A stretch of DNA of 64,000 nt from Dillenia suffruticosa (Eukaryota; Streptophyta; Magnoliopsida; Dilleniales; Dilleniaceae), in NCBI GenBank assembly GCA_033439265.1, contig JAVTVX010000034.1, positions 15,142,501-15,206,500 on the forward strand. Reading direction: 5' to 3'. The notes beneath the pieces were generated by a model that saw only the letters and a program-made list of their open reading frames with translations, did not search any database and had not been told where the DNA came from. Each line of letters opens with the position of its first letter. Position 1 is the stretch's first letter. A program made the translations under genes and the position numbers. Below, in pieces: positions 47,017 through 58,799 of this stretch.

Positions 47017-47092
47017 GTTGCAAGCACCCGGATTCGAACCTATGACCAAAGGTGAGCTGGATATTTGGGATGTTAACCATTAATCCACAACT
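47017..47092 (-). other. tRNA-like sequence inside the CACTA element
   Basis: On the minus strand an A-box-like TGGATTAATGGTTAACA and an exact B box GGTTCGAATCC (47030-47040) are spaced as in a tRNA. GTTGTGG near the start can pair with TTGCAAC at the end if GT wobbles are allowed. The anticodon arm is not convincing and the T stem is imperfect, so this is a tRNA pseudogene or SINE head rather than a working tRNA. Confidence 0.5.
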
Positions 47093-47990
47093 TTCTTGTG
47101 TACATTTCTCTCTTTTTTTTATTTCTTTCTTTCTTCCTACCAATCTCAATCTCACTTTTTTTTTGCCTCCCTATTTCACTCTCACTTTTTTTTTCCCTAT
47201 CTCACTCTCACCTCTATTTTTTCTTTTTCTGGGAGTTTTTTTTTTCGTTTTATATTCTCTTTGAATTATTTTTTTTCCGATTTTAACATATTCAAAACCA
47301 ATGATATTTAAATTGAATATTATGAATGAATTATAATTTATTAATTTTATATATTTTGAAGGGGAAATATTTGTGATTAAATATATATATATTTTTTTAA
47401 ATTATTAATATATTATAATTTAAATTTCATACTTATTAGAAAAACAAAAAATTAGAAAAAAAAACAAAAACAATAAAATTAAATGAAATAGACTAATGGA
47501 TGATATAAAAATTAATTGTTATAAGAAATTTAAAATATATTGTTAAAAATTAAAATATAGAAAATTTTGAAAAATTGGTGATATTTTTATAATTTATAAA
47601 ATCTCGATACTATATAAAATCTAGGGAAATAGTGTTATATAGTTTTTTAAAATTTCATAAAATAAAAATAAAAGTTAATATATGTAATTTTGTACTATTT
47701 AGAGAAATTTTAAAAATGAAAGTAAATATAATATTTATAAATAAATGATACTTTTCGATTTTTAATTTTCAAATTATTAAATCATAAAACTTTTCAAAAA
47801 TTCTTTATACATTTTAAAATTTTAAAAAATGTATATAAGTTAATATTAAATTAGTATAAATAATTAAATTATTTAATAAAATTTAATGTATATAAGTAAT
47901 GTATGTTAATAAATATTAAATAAATGTATGTTAATAAAAAATAGAAATAAATATAATGATAGTAGATTAAATAACGATTATATATCATAA
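47093..47990. other. CACTA interior, right arm: no gene seen
   Basis: A pyrimidine-rich tract (47100-47280, many CTTTTTT and TCTCACTC stretches) is followed by very AT-rich DNA. No protein or RNA gene recognised. Confidence 0.5.
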
Positions 47991-48420
47991 ATTTACTACT
48001 ATATAAAGTTATTTATCCACTTACTATCTACTTAATATCTACTTACCACGACTATATATCACAAACTTATCACTAACTTATCACTAACTTACCACTATAT
48101 AAACTTAATTACCCAATTACCATCTACTTATCACTAATTTACAACTAACTTACCATCTACTTATAATTTACTTACTATCTATTTACTATGACTATATATC
48201 ACAAACTTATCACTATATAAACTTACTTATCTATTAACCATTTACTTACCACTAATTTACTACTATATAAACTTACTTATTCACTTATCATCTACTTACC
48301 ATGACTATATATCACAAACTTATCACAAACTTACCACTATATAAACTTACTTACCCACTTACCATCTACTTACCACCTACATACCTACTACTTCTACTTA
48401 TCATTATCACAATTGAATAT
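47991..48420. repeat. Right subterminal repeat array of the CACTA element
   Basis: Units such as CTTACCACTATATAAACTTA, CATCTACTTACCA and GACTATATATCACAAACTTA recur many times. It is the counterpart of the left subterminal array, but with different repeat text. Confidence 0.85.
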
Positions 48421-48612
48421 TGCTTTACAGACGGTTGTGGTAGCTTTACCTACGGTTGATAAATTTTTCTTCACGGACATTTTAGTCAGTTGATAAAAAC
48501 CTATATTTTCTGACGGTTTTGTCATAATGCGTCTTTATAAACCATAAAAACCGTCACTAAAAGTCACCGTCATTAAAAATTACCATCAGCACGGCGCTTT
48601 AATTTTGTAGTG

Positions 48613-48811
48613 ACACCAAGCTGTGTTTATATGGAAGTTTAGCCTATACCCAAATTTAATGCATTTACCGAATGCTAGGACTAAATACATTAATGGTTCT
48701 AGCAACTAAAGAGATAAAAATACACGTGAATAATTCTCAACCATAAGAAGTTCTTGTTCCTAGCAACCTACACATGTTCCATAGTTTTTAACATCACTCT
48801 TCAGATTTTGA
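48613..48811 (-). repeat. copia-2 5' LTR, part 2 (beyond the CACTA insertion)
   Basis: It follows the ACA duplication and continues the LTR interrupted at 41971. The end near 48811 (GACGAGACA) is a guess, because I found no intact partner LTR. Confidence 0.45.
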
Positions 48812-49354
48812 CGAGACAATTATACTTCTATGGTTGTCCTTATTTTCACATTTTTAATAGAAATTGATACTTTAAATTTCATATTAAAGATGGCTCATTG
48901 AACAGTTATTCTATCTCTATATAAATATCAAATTTTCATTTTAATATTTTTCAATTTTTCGATAAAATTTTTCAAAATGATATTCTCGGGGTAGCCGAAT
49001 AAAATTTTCTAAACATTGTCGTCTACGTCTTTGGTATTATTTTTCATTTTCAATCTTGTTTAACATTTATAGAGCTATTATTTTCATAGCTATGATGGAA
49101 CAAAACAGGTATGAAATAGTAATTATAATTGAGTTTTTCACTTCTTAGATACACATTAGTTATTATCATGTTGAAAATTTAAACATATCATATTTACAAT
49201 ATGCAAAAAAATTTTCATGTGAGATCCTTCCCAAGTTACCCTACAATTTGCATGAGTATTTGCATATCATGACCATGTATAATTTGTGCATTGCAACTAA
49301 ATTATGTTTTATGGTTTGTACTTGTGCTATGCATGCCTTGTATTTTTTTTTTAC
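48812..49354. other. AT-rich stretch, no gene seen
   Basis: No recognised coding or repeat content. It ends at the poly-T tract (T17) of the next LINE. Confidence 0.5.
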
Positions 49355-49396
49355 TTTTTTTTTTTTTTTTTGCTTTTTTGGTGAACAACGAGAAAG

Positions 49397-49764
49397 GAAA
49401 ACACAAAAAGAGCAAAACCATCTAACTGACTATAGAACCTTCAGCAAGGTAACACTGATCCCGAGAGATAGGCTTCATTATTGGCCTCTCAAGACCTTCT
49501 TTATCTTCCTTGATCAACTTTCGGATGGAATCTGGAGGATCATTGAGTTTTTACAATCTCTCATTTCCCAGCTAGCCTAAGAAAACACAAAAGGAGCAAA
49601 ACCACCTAACTAACTATAGAACCTTCAGCGAGGTAACACTGATCTCGAGAGATAGACTTCATTCTTGGCCTCTCAAGACCTTCTTTATCTTCTTTGATCA
49701 ACTTACAGATGGAATCTGGAGGATCATCGAGTTTTTTCAATCTCTCATTTCCCATTTAGCCTAA
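49397..49764 (-). repeat. 184-bp tandem duplication in the LINE-2 3' region
   Basis: Copy one (49397-49580) and copy two (49581-49764) both start GAAAACACAAAA and both end near ...TAGCCTAA. They are similar but carry many scattered differences, so the duplication is old. Confidence 0.95.
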
Positions 49765-50465
49765 TGCTGCTAGATGATAAGCACAAGTATTTGCTTATCT
49801 GAAAATGTGCTTTACTTGTTCCATGTTTAGGGAGTTCATAATCTCTCTACATTCCTGCACAATGCCACCAAGGGGGTGATCACCAGTCGAACCCTCCTTC
49901 AAAAGCTTGACAAAAACTTTTTAGTCTACTTTCACCTTTGCATTGCAATAATCCCTCCTTTCTGCCATAGTCAGACCCTCTCTTAGACCCCAAATTTTGC
50001 AAGAAGGATGTGACCCATCCCTAAATTGAATGTAAAACCCACCACCCACTCCCCTCTACTATTGCAAAAGATACCTCCAACGTTGGCCCTCCCAGATTGT
50101 TTAGCTACTGCCCCGTTAGTATTTAACTTCATACCACCTTCCTACGGAGCAATCCATCTTATTTTCATGCACACTTTGGGCTTCTCCACTTCCTCATTTC
50201 CTCTCACTTTGTTTCTCTCCAAGGCCATACTCATGGCAATCTAACAATCGATAATGGATGAATTTGATCTATTGAAAGATCTTCCTGCATTTGGCTTTGC
50301 ATAGATTCCATGTGGTTGTCATGAAAATACTGCAAATGAAAACTAAACCCACATCTATCAGTCCTTTTAACTCCTACATCCACCTACTGCTTAAGGGGCC
50401 TTGTCCAAAAGTCCTCTTCTTCACCCAGGGAAGGACAAACTAGCAACCAAACTTGCTTTGCAAAG

Positions 50466-50792
50466 CTATACTCTCGAGACATGAAGCACAGATTCCTCTT
50501 CACTATTGCAGATATTACATGATGCTTCTTTGCATAACTTCCTTCTTCTCCTTTCCTTATTAGTTAGAATCCTCTCTTTTCTTACAACCAGAGAAAGAGT
50601 CAGACATTTTACTTTCCAAATCCTCTTCCACACATCATTTTCAACCTTCTTCTGGCCCGGCACGTCCTCTCCAGTTAGAAGTTTATAGGCTGAGCTTATT
50701 GAGAAGCTACCGTCACTATTTGCCCTCGAGATAATCCTGTCCTGCATTCCCTCCAAGCGTGGCACTAGGATAATCCTAATTTGGTCAACCAT
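50466..50792 (-). pseudogene. LINE-2 RVT zinc-binding domain (zf-RVT)
   Basis: The 108-codon open block reads SDGSFSISSAYKLLTGED, then WKRIWKVKCLTLSLVVRKERI-like text and CNICNSEEESVLHV. This is the zinc-binding domain found between RT and RNase H in plant LINEs (usual landmarks W..iW....P.k...F.W and C..C....E...H). Confidence 0.88.
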
Positions 50793-51610
50793 CTCACTGG
50801 GGATGGCTAGGGAAAGTTCTTCAACCTTTCAGTTGCCACTTTGATCTATAAAGTAACTAACTTTCAAGTTAATGAACTCGGGAGATGTTTCTCTCTACAT
50901 TCTCTACAAGGTAATTGGTTCCTACCCAAACATCCCTCCAAAAGCAATCATCCTTCCTCCATTTCATTCCCTTCTTAACAAACCGCCTACTTCTGAGAAT
51001 ACCCTTCCAAAGAACTGGACTGTTCTTAGATTTAATGACCTTTAGAAGATTCTACTTATAAAAATATTTTTGCCTCATAACTTCACACCAAAGATCTTTG
51101 CTCCCCTTGATTAGCTTCCATCCAAACTTGGTCATTAAAGCAATATTGTTCTCTCTCATTTTTCTTAATCCCAAACCTTCCTCCTTAGGCATGCAAACAT
51201 CCTACCATTTTACCACCGTAAGCTTCCTACTTTCTCCAACATTCCTCCACAAAAACTGCTTGTTGATCTTGTCCAACCTATTACAAACATCGTGGGAAAG
51301 CCAAGCGGACTACATAGAGTAAATTGGGATAGTGAAGGTGACCAACTACACTAGACTTCTTCTCCTGGCCATACTCAGAGCTTAGCCTTCCAACAACTCA
51401 ATTTTTTCTCCATTCTTTCAACCAAATGATTATAGATTTTTTTTCCTATTCTTTTATGGATCATAGGAGCTCCCAAGTAAGTACCTAGATCTTCTGTAAG
51501 GATAAACTTGCTCACCACAACCGGAGAATTTTTTAAGGCCTACGGGGCTCTCCGAGAAATCTACAGCCTAGACTTAGTTGGGTTAATCTCCAATCCACTT
51601 TCCCTATAGA
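50793..51610 (-). pseudogene. LINE-2 RT C-terminal region (broken)
   Basis: The minus strand carries traces of the RT thumb and linker: a SAWLSHDVCNRLDKIN-like segment near 51290 and a LGLEINPTKS-like segment near 51580. No long open frame is left. Confidence 0.7.
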
Positions 51611-53020
51611 AACGTTTCTTCTTTTTATTTTGTACATAAAGGGAAGTACAAAATTGATATTTTTTTATGAAAATTTTGGAATAATTTTGTACACAAGAAA
51701 ACATACAAAATTATTAAAATATTTTTTTGGGTCGAAAATTTGTTTCAAAAATGTTCAACATCTCTCAAAATTTTCAAAATATTTTCTAAACCCACATTTT
51801 AGAAAATCATGTATAAAATTAATTTTGGGTATAATTTTGTATATAAGAGAAGATACAAAATTAATAAAATACATTAGATAATTTGATTGATTTTTATATT
51901 AAATTTTATACACTTTGATATGATAAAATTAAATAACATTATTATTCTGGTGATCATTATAATTTCTAAAATTAATTAAGTTTTTAGCCATAACAATTAT
52001 AATTCAGTAGGAAATTATATATAAAAATATGATCATATTAGGAAAAAGATAATTTGTTATGAAAATTACTTTTATATAATGAATCTTATTTAACAGAAAT
52101 TTTTGTTATACAAATAATAAAATTGAAGATAAAATATCAAAATAACTATTTTCATTAGTAGTCTACCTAGTTGAAATCCTTTTTTATGTAATATTATAAA
52201 TATGGTTGGTTTAATGTATATCTAGACTAATTCTCACAAAAATACAGAAATAACTCTAAGACTGACTGATTCTTAAGCAGTGCTATATAACTCACCACTT
52301 ACCTAGATACCTACCTGTTACACTAGAGAGATCCGTCTTATAGGGTTAAATAGAAAATAATAAAGTAATCAGAAATAGATTAGCTATCGGTAATTTTTTA
52401 ATTAGTCCGTAAATATTGGGTAATAAACTATTTTTGATAAATTTTATTATAGAATCAAATAAATCTTATGGAATTAAAAATTTAGCCCATAGTCAATTTC
52501 TATGTCATTAATTTATTTTTTTATGTTTATATTGATAAACATATATTAAATGCCTCATATATAGTTAGTAAATATATTTATTTATTTTGCACTATTTCAA
52601 ACTATAAATTTGAAATCTGATTTTTCCAAATTAAACAAAGAAAACTATAAAAAGTGGAGGGAAATGGTTCTTATTTATCTAAGATGTCTAAATATTAACT
52701 ATGCTATATAGAAGGACAAACCACCTTCGATGATTGATACCAGATACCAGCTCTGTAAACAAAAAAACTCTTTATGAAAAGTGAGAGTGATCTAATCGTT
52801 TAAATATCATGTTCCTAAAGAGTAAAAATTCGGTTGATATTTGTGATTCGCTCAATCAGCATACCAATTTTCATACTCTTGTTAACACTATAGATGAGCA
52901 ATTCCAGGCATAAGAGAAGTTTTTTGCGAATACCTTCATTATGCAGTTCTCCTTCATGAGATTCACTATTATCCAAGGTATGTGTGAGCACATCATACAA
53001 ATATGGGGTATTGCGACTAA
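51611..53020. other. AT-rich stretch with a dispersed repeat, no gene seen
   Basis: Two similar segments, near 51670-51720 and 51830-51875, share ATAATTTTGTA(C/T)A(C/T)AAGA and ATACAAAATTA(T/A)TAAAATA. Otherwise there is no recognised content. Confidence 0.5.
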
Positions 53021-53029
53021 ACTAAAAAA

Positions 53030-53500
53030 ACCTGGAAGTTGAAATGTTTGAATCTTTCCTTGTGCATTTTATTTTAAACACTTTCCCGTTGCCCTACGAA
53101 ACCTTTTAAAATCTCTTGCAACATGCATAAGGAGAAATTGTCTATCAATGAATTGATAATCATGTGAGTATAAGAGGAGGGAATGCTACTTTTGAAAATG
53201 ATGGAGGGATCTACAGGTGCATATGGGGCAGTCTAAGGAAATAGAAAAGGCAAGTCCAAGTCGGCACAAAAAGGCAAAAAATCAAATATGGACATCAAGA
53301 AGGAGTTCAAGTATTTCTTCTATAAAAAGAAGCGAAACATAAAAAAAGATTGTGTCACGTATTATCGGTGGCTTGAGACAAAAGGTACAAAAATAAAAAT
53401 TGAGTACACGAGTCAAAACAAACTTGAAGTCAAAAACCAAGTTAATTCCTTATGAAAAAAAAGTACACAAGTCATGGCGATAAATTCTCCAAAAGTAAGT
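53030..53500 (+). pseudogene. Copia gag relic (plus strand)
   Basis: Readable pieces on shifting frames include a GKSKSRHKKAK-like basic stretch and a zinc-knuckle-like block near 53315-53380 (KKRNIKKDC..YYRWLETKG). This matches the KKxGHxKKDCxxYxxWLxKKG landmark of many plant copia gags. It is too short and broken to assign further. Confidence 0.65.
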
Positions 53501-53891
53501 ATTATCTTCCGTGTATCATAATATATTCTATTTTCTAACTTTATGATAACATTTACTTTATAAATAAACTTTACGTCTATTCAGGATCAAAACTTGATAA
53601 ATTTTTCTCAAAACAAAAAAAAAAGTGTACATAACTTCATCGAGAAAATTCAACTCTCAATTTCATTTAAATAAGGCAATAACCTCATATTTACAATATG
53701 ATCATTGAACGTACTCGGTGGCATACTTTCGATTATGGAATTAGCTATTATACAATTAGTATTAATGTGTTAGATTATAATTTTATTTTTCAACACTTTT
53801 TCTCTAATGACTACATATTTTATATCGATACACTTATTTAGATTATCACTCTTATTATTCTTAATAAAAAATATAGTAAATGAATTATCAT

Positions 53892-55323
53892 TGTTGGTCC
53901 CAAAGACAATCAAGAATAGGAGTTGAATTGATTGTCTAAAATTTGGTTTTTCAAATTTTTATCTAACTCCACTTAGATCTAATTGAACATATGGTCAATC
54001 TATAGAATAAATAACAAAAATTAAAAGAGAAAGTAAAGAGGCAAATCTGGTTTATAGTGGTTCGGTTTTATACCTATATCCACTCTTCCAGCCAAGCAAG
54101 CCGGGATCTAACAACCTGCTAGTTTCCACTATGATCCAGCACAACAATGTATATCCACTTATCGACTTCTGATCTTTACACCATGAAGATTGCTTCGTCC
54201 AACAATGGAAGACAACTCATACAAAGGTTCAATCAAAAGATTACAATATATGAAAATGTAAAATTGACAGCAGGCTCTTGATTTCTTGGTGCTATGAAGT
54301 CTCAGAGATTGTTGTGTTTTGGCCACCACTCTTCACTCTTCTGAAACCTACTGAAATACTATTTCATTTGATACAAGTGAAGCTCAACAAATTGTAGTGA
54401 AAAATCTCCAAAATTATTGCAACAGTCTCAACAACTATTTCAAAAAATAGGTTTTAAATTCTCATAAATTTTGATATTTACCAATAGTAAATAATTTTTT
54501 TTCTGAAATTCAAACATCCCTCTATCATATTCAAAAATTGATTTGATTATATCCAAATGATTGCTCTTCCATAAAATTCGAAACTACTCCAAAAAATCAG
54601 TCCCAGTTCTAAATTTTTCAGAACAAATAGTTGACTTTGCTGATTTATTTCTCCACCAAAATCTCAAAATAATTGTGCCACGAATCATCATATCTGCTAT
54701 TCAACTATAGTCTATAATGTAGAATAATTAAATTCACAAGTCCAAAGTCAGTGATGAAAATATCAAAGTCCAAATATCCTTTAAAAACCATTTTTTGACA
54801 AATAATTCTACAATGAAAAATAGGTAACCAACCATCTTTCAGCTAATTTTTCTCCGACACATCCGCAAAATATTTGTACTGTTAATGCTTGAAATTGAAA
54901 TTTTACTCATTTTCTTTGAAATATAATTTTCGGTTTTAAAAATATTTCAACACAAAAAAATATGGTTATCCAAATATACCCAAATGATCACAATTCAACG
55001 CTTAGAAAAATTTCTAAATAATGGAATATGAATTGTCCTCATATTGTGAAATCTTTTATGTACTTTTAGGGTTAATTATAGTCTAAGTGTAGTATCCAAG
55101 CTACACTTAGCTTGCTGACTGGGTTTTCAACAAATATAAAAAAATTATGCTTCTATGACCAAATAAACCATATTTCTAAGACCGATTCTATGACTAATTC
55201 CATAACTTTTCTTTAATAAAAGTTATCTATTGAATAAAAAATCTACACACTAAATAAATTGGTTGGGATAATATAAAAGATTTTGTTATTATCAAAATTA
55301 AAGAGATAACAATTTTTTTAACA
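53892..55323 (-). repeat. 3' LTR of copia-4 (left end)
   Basis: The right border is fixed by the polypurine tract and ACA at 55321-55323. The left border is put at TGTTGG (53892), which is less certain. The block 53910-54230 matches 62200-62510 with scattered differences. Confidence 0.8.
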
Positions 55324-55338
55324 TTCACCCCCTTTTTT
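55324..55338 (-). other. Polypurine tract of copia-4
   Basis: The minus strand reads AAAAAAGGGGGTGAA immediately before TGTT at the 3' LTR start, as expected for the second-strand primer. Confidence 0.9.
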
Positions 55339-55835
55339 ATGATAACAAAATCTTAAAAAAAATAAATTTACAAAAATTATTCAATAGAGCGCATTCTCAA
55401 ATAACATGTAAATCATATAACACACATCAAATGATGCAAGCAAATATATATACTCACAATATCAAATGAAAGCAAATATATATACTCAATGTTCATTCTC
55501 ATCCAATTCAAAACTCCCCCAAAGTTTATACCTTTATTTGTTTTATTTAATATGTGTTGCATATTATTCGCCCCCTCAATATATGCAGTTTACTTCTTAT
55601 TTGTCTTCAAAATACAGTTATTATTTGTTTTCTATTAGTGCATTTCACTTTATTCTCCCTATTTTTATTGTATCAAAAAGAATACACAATAGGGTATAGA
55701 AGATAACATTAAATTTTATTAAAGTCTGACATCATTACATGAGAAATATAGCATTGAAGCACAAAGAAAGTGTTGTTGTCAGAACATAGAAGTAAATTAC
55801 AGAACATAGAAAACCAAAACAGGAAATGTCAAAAC

Positions 55836-57054
55836 CTAAGATACATTTTTTGACAACAAATGTAGAATTTCAATGAGTTTTGATTGAATGTCTCTTTGTC
55901 TTTCTAGACACTCATCAAGTTTTTTTTCAAATCTTTCCTTCCAATCATCCGCATCAATCTTAACTTGTTTTTTCTTTTTTCTTAAAGATTCACCATGTAC
56001 AAAGGTGGATCTCAGAGGCTCTTCATTGGTTCTTTCTACAAATGGACATTTTATGCCACCATTGTCATGAAATTTTCCTTTCCAGAAGGAATGGTCTTTA
56101 TCTCTCCAGACATTATGATCAGAAATGGCTATTTCCATGTAAGAGACCATTGATTCTCTTAACACAAATGGCTCTAAGATAAAATCCTTTAGAGCTGAAA
56201 AATCAAATTTCTTGAACTCAAACAGCCGCATGAGAATATTGCCACAAGGTTTGTTGCTCTTATTCCAATGGATATGACTGATAAATATATTGACCATATC
56301 AATTTGTCTTTCTAGCAGTAAAGCAACCAAGATTCTACCATTTTCTACAGTCACAATAATAAAATTTCCATACCTTGAGATAATGCACATCAAAACTACT
56401 TTGTGCAGAATTCTAACAAGAAGAGAAAAATCTTTTTTATATAAATATCCTATTCCAGAATCAGAATTCGCATGAAACAGTCATAGATATCCTTTTTCTT
56501 CATGTTTTCCAGTAACTTATCTTCTGTCTCTTTAAGTCCTAAATATTGAAGAATATCATTTTTGCTAATCTTAATTATAAACCCCAATATTCTTGATTTC
56601 AAAACATCAGTTTGTTCAACATCTAAATTCTTATAGAAATAAAAAATTACCTTTCTAATACAGTTTCTATTTGTGTCACATAAGCTGACATCTCCAATCA
56701 TTTCAAAAACAGTTCACATCTCCAAACTCATTTGTTCAAAATAATTAAAGTCAACGAACCTACAAAACCAATTTCAAACAGAGTTGGTCGTGATCGAGTG
56801 TAGGGAATTTGGATTCGAAGGAGTTGAGGTATCTATTCTTCTGAGAAATTTTGATGGGTTTCTTGATTCGAGAAATGAGTTTGATTTTGAGTTGATTAAG
56901 AATCAGAATCAGAAATGGATACCGAATTTGATCTTGAGTTCAGAGGATGTGCATCATGAAAACTTGAAGAGTCCAAATCAGAGATGTTAACATGAAAAGA
57001 AGATGGATTCTTTGATATTTTCTTCATGATTCTTGAAGATTTACGTGAATCCAT
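55836..57054 (-). pseudogene. Extra reading frame after pol in copia-4 (ORF3, broken)
   Basis: An ATG at 57054 begins MDSRKSSRIMKKISKNPSSF and runs to a stop near 56898. The reading then continues in other frames through a FVDFNYFEQM-like segment, MIGDVSLCDTNRNCIRKVIFYFYKNL (56450-56701) and IISRYGNF.IVTVENGRILV to a lysine-rich coiled-coil end at 55836. I cannot name the product with certainty. The overall pattern (VxxFYxNL core, helical tail) resembles the accessory proteins called putative plant transposon proteins in plant LTR elements. No transmembrane segment is obvious, so an Env role is not supported. Same strand as pol, so it is a genuine third ORF. Confidence 0.7.
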
Positions 57055-57199
57055 GATGAATTTGAGTCTATGGCTCTCTGTTAGGGCTTTCGAAGAGAGA
57101 GAGATAGTTTTGATGTAGAGACTCTATGTTTTCTGTTAAATTAAGTCTCTATATTCTGATTTTTTTAATATAGTAAAATCTTAAAATGGGAAGTATATT

Positions 57200-57673
57200 C
57201 CTATTTCATTTCTAATATTTTCAAATCTTTCTCTATCAAAGGTTTTATAAAAATATCAGCAAATTGATTTTTTGTGTCGACATATTCCAAAATTACATCA
57301 CAACTTAAAACATGATTTCTAATAAAATGGTGTCTAATCTCTATATGTTTTGATTTTGAATGATTTATGAGATTTTTGGTAAGACAAATGGCACTTGTAT
57401 TAACACATTTTATGATAATATTTTTATAATCTAATCCATAGTCTCTAAATTATTATTTTAGTCACAAAATTTAAGTACAACAATTTTCTATTAAGACATA
57501 TTCAATTCAGCTGTTGACAATGCAACTGAATTTTGTTTTTTAGATACCCAATTTATAATTCTATCACCTAAAAATTGATAAGTATCTGAGAGATTTTTTC
57601 GGTCAATTTTGCAACCAGCATAGTCGGCATCTAAATATCCAATTAATTCAAAATTTGAATTTTTGAATACCAT
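57200..57673 (-). pseudogene. copia-4 RNase H (broken)
   Basis: The block 57491-57673 reads ELIGYLDADYAGCKIDRKN, then QFLGDRIINWVSKKQNSVAL and STAELN. QFLG before the W.SKKQ box is common in Sirevirus-type RNase H. Below 57480 the C-terminal segment KHIEIRHHFIRNHV and the following VDTKNQFADIF are readable. Confidence 0.9.
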
Positions 57674-58767
57674 ATTCCTAAATTTTTTGTACTAGCTATA
57701 TACTTTAAAATTCTTTTGACAACTCTAAAATGAGATTTCTTTGGTTTGCTTTGAAATTTTGTACACAAACATATACTAAATAAAATATCAGATCTATAAG
57801 TGGTCAAGTATAACAACGATCTTATCATACTTCTAAAAAGTTTTTCATTCATATTTTTCCCTTTTTCATCTAGATCTAATTTAATAGAGATAGATATAGG
57901 GATACTAACATATTTTGAATTTTTCATATCAAATTTTTTAATTAATTCTTTTGCATACTTTTCTTGATTTATAAATATACTATGAGAATATTATTTAATT
58001 TGTAATCCAAGAAAGAAATTTAATTCACCCATCATTGACATTTCAAATTCACTCTTTATGATATTACTAAAATCATCATACAAATATTCATTTATAGATT
58101 TAAATACAATATTATCAACATATATTTGAACAAAAAGAATATCATTATCAACATGCTTGATAAATAAAGTAGTGTCTACATTTTCCTTTTCAAAATTAAT
58201 TTTCACATGATATTTACTTAACTTATCATACTATACCCTTGGTATTTGTTTTAGACCACACAATACATTTTGCAATTTATAGATATAATTTTTCTTACCA
58301 TGTTTTTCAAAACCGGATGGCTGACTAACAAATACTTCTTCTTTTATGTAACCATTTAAAAATGTACTTTTAACATCTATTTGATATAGTTTAAAAATTT
58401 TAAAATATGCAAAAGCCAAAAATAGTTTAATGGGTGTAAAAGTTTTATCATAATCAATTCATTCATTTTGTGAATATCCTTTTGTAACTAATCTAGTTTT
58501 GTTTTTTACAATATTTCCATTTTTATTCAATTTATTTCAAAAAATCCATTTAGTTCTAATTATTGATTTATTTTTAGGTTTTGGTTCCAAAGTCCAAATA
58601 TTATTTCTTTTAACTTGATTTAATTCTTCGTACATAACCTCTATCCAACTTTCATCTTTTACAGCTTCTTCTATGGTTTTCGGTTCTATAGTAGATATTA
58701 ATGAGAATTGATTTTCAATATTTTTATAACTTAATTTAGTTTTTATTTTTTCATTTGCGTCTCTCAT
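57643..58767 (-). pseudogene. copia-4 reverse transcriptase (broken)
   Basis: Open blocks at 58537-58767 (ESWIEVMYEELNQVKRNNIW), 58231-58419 (FKLYQIDVKSTFLNGYIKEE), 57991-58206 (ILFVQIYVDNIVF) and 57643-57927 (YLTTYRSDILFSICLC) give the RT in order. The active site reads YVDN instead of YVDD, so the second catalytic aspartate is gone. Confidence 0.92.
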
Positions 58768-58799
58768 TATATCATTTGGTGAATGACTATGTCAGAATT

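Larger units (their letters stand above)
41972..48612. mobile_element. Non-autonomous CACTA (En/Spm-type) transposon
   Basis: The element starts CACTACAAAACAAG and ends ...AATTTTGTAGTG, giving the diagnostic CACTACAAAA inverted ends. The 3-bp target duplication ACA flanks it (41969-41971 and 48613-48615). Subterminal regions hold arrays of short repeats. No transposase (TnpD/TnpA-like) reading frame is visible in 6.6 kb, so it would need a partner. Two GC-rich minisatellite islands and a tRNA-like sequence lie inside. It interrupts the 5' LTR of copia-2. Confidence 0.93.
49355..51610 (-). mobile_element. Decayed L1-clade LINE fragment (LINE-2)
   Basis: On the minus strand the order is RT C-terminus (51610 downward, with a GL.INPTKS-like segment), a linker, the RVT zinc-binding domain, a degraded RNase H region, then a 3' tail seen as T17 at 49355-49371 on the plus strand. 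The RT front end is missing. It resembles LINE-1 in its organisation and orientation. Confidence 0.85.

Noticed and set aside
47017..47092. A functional tRNA gene
   Set aside because: The anticodon arm does not fold convincingly, the T stem is imperfect, and it sits inside a transposon.
47052..47311. Phe/Ser/Leu-rich plus-strand frames after the GC island
   Set aside because: They are translations of a pyrimidine-rich tract, with no domain and overlapping in three frames.
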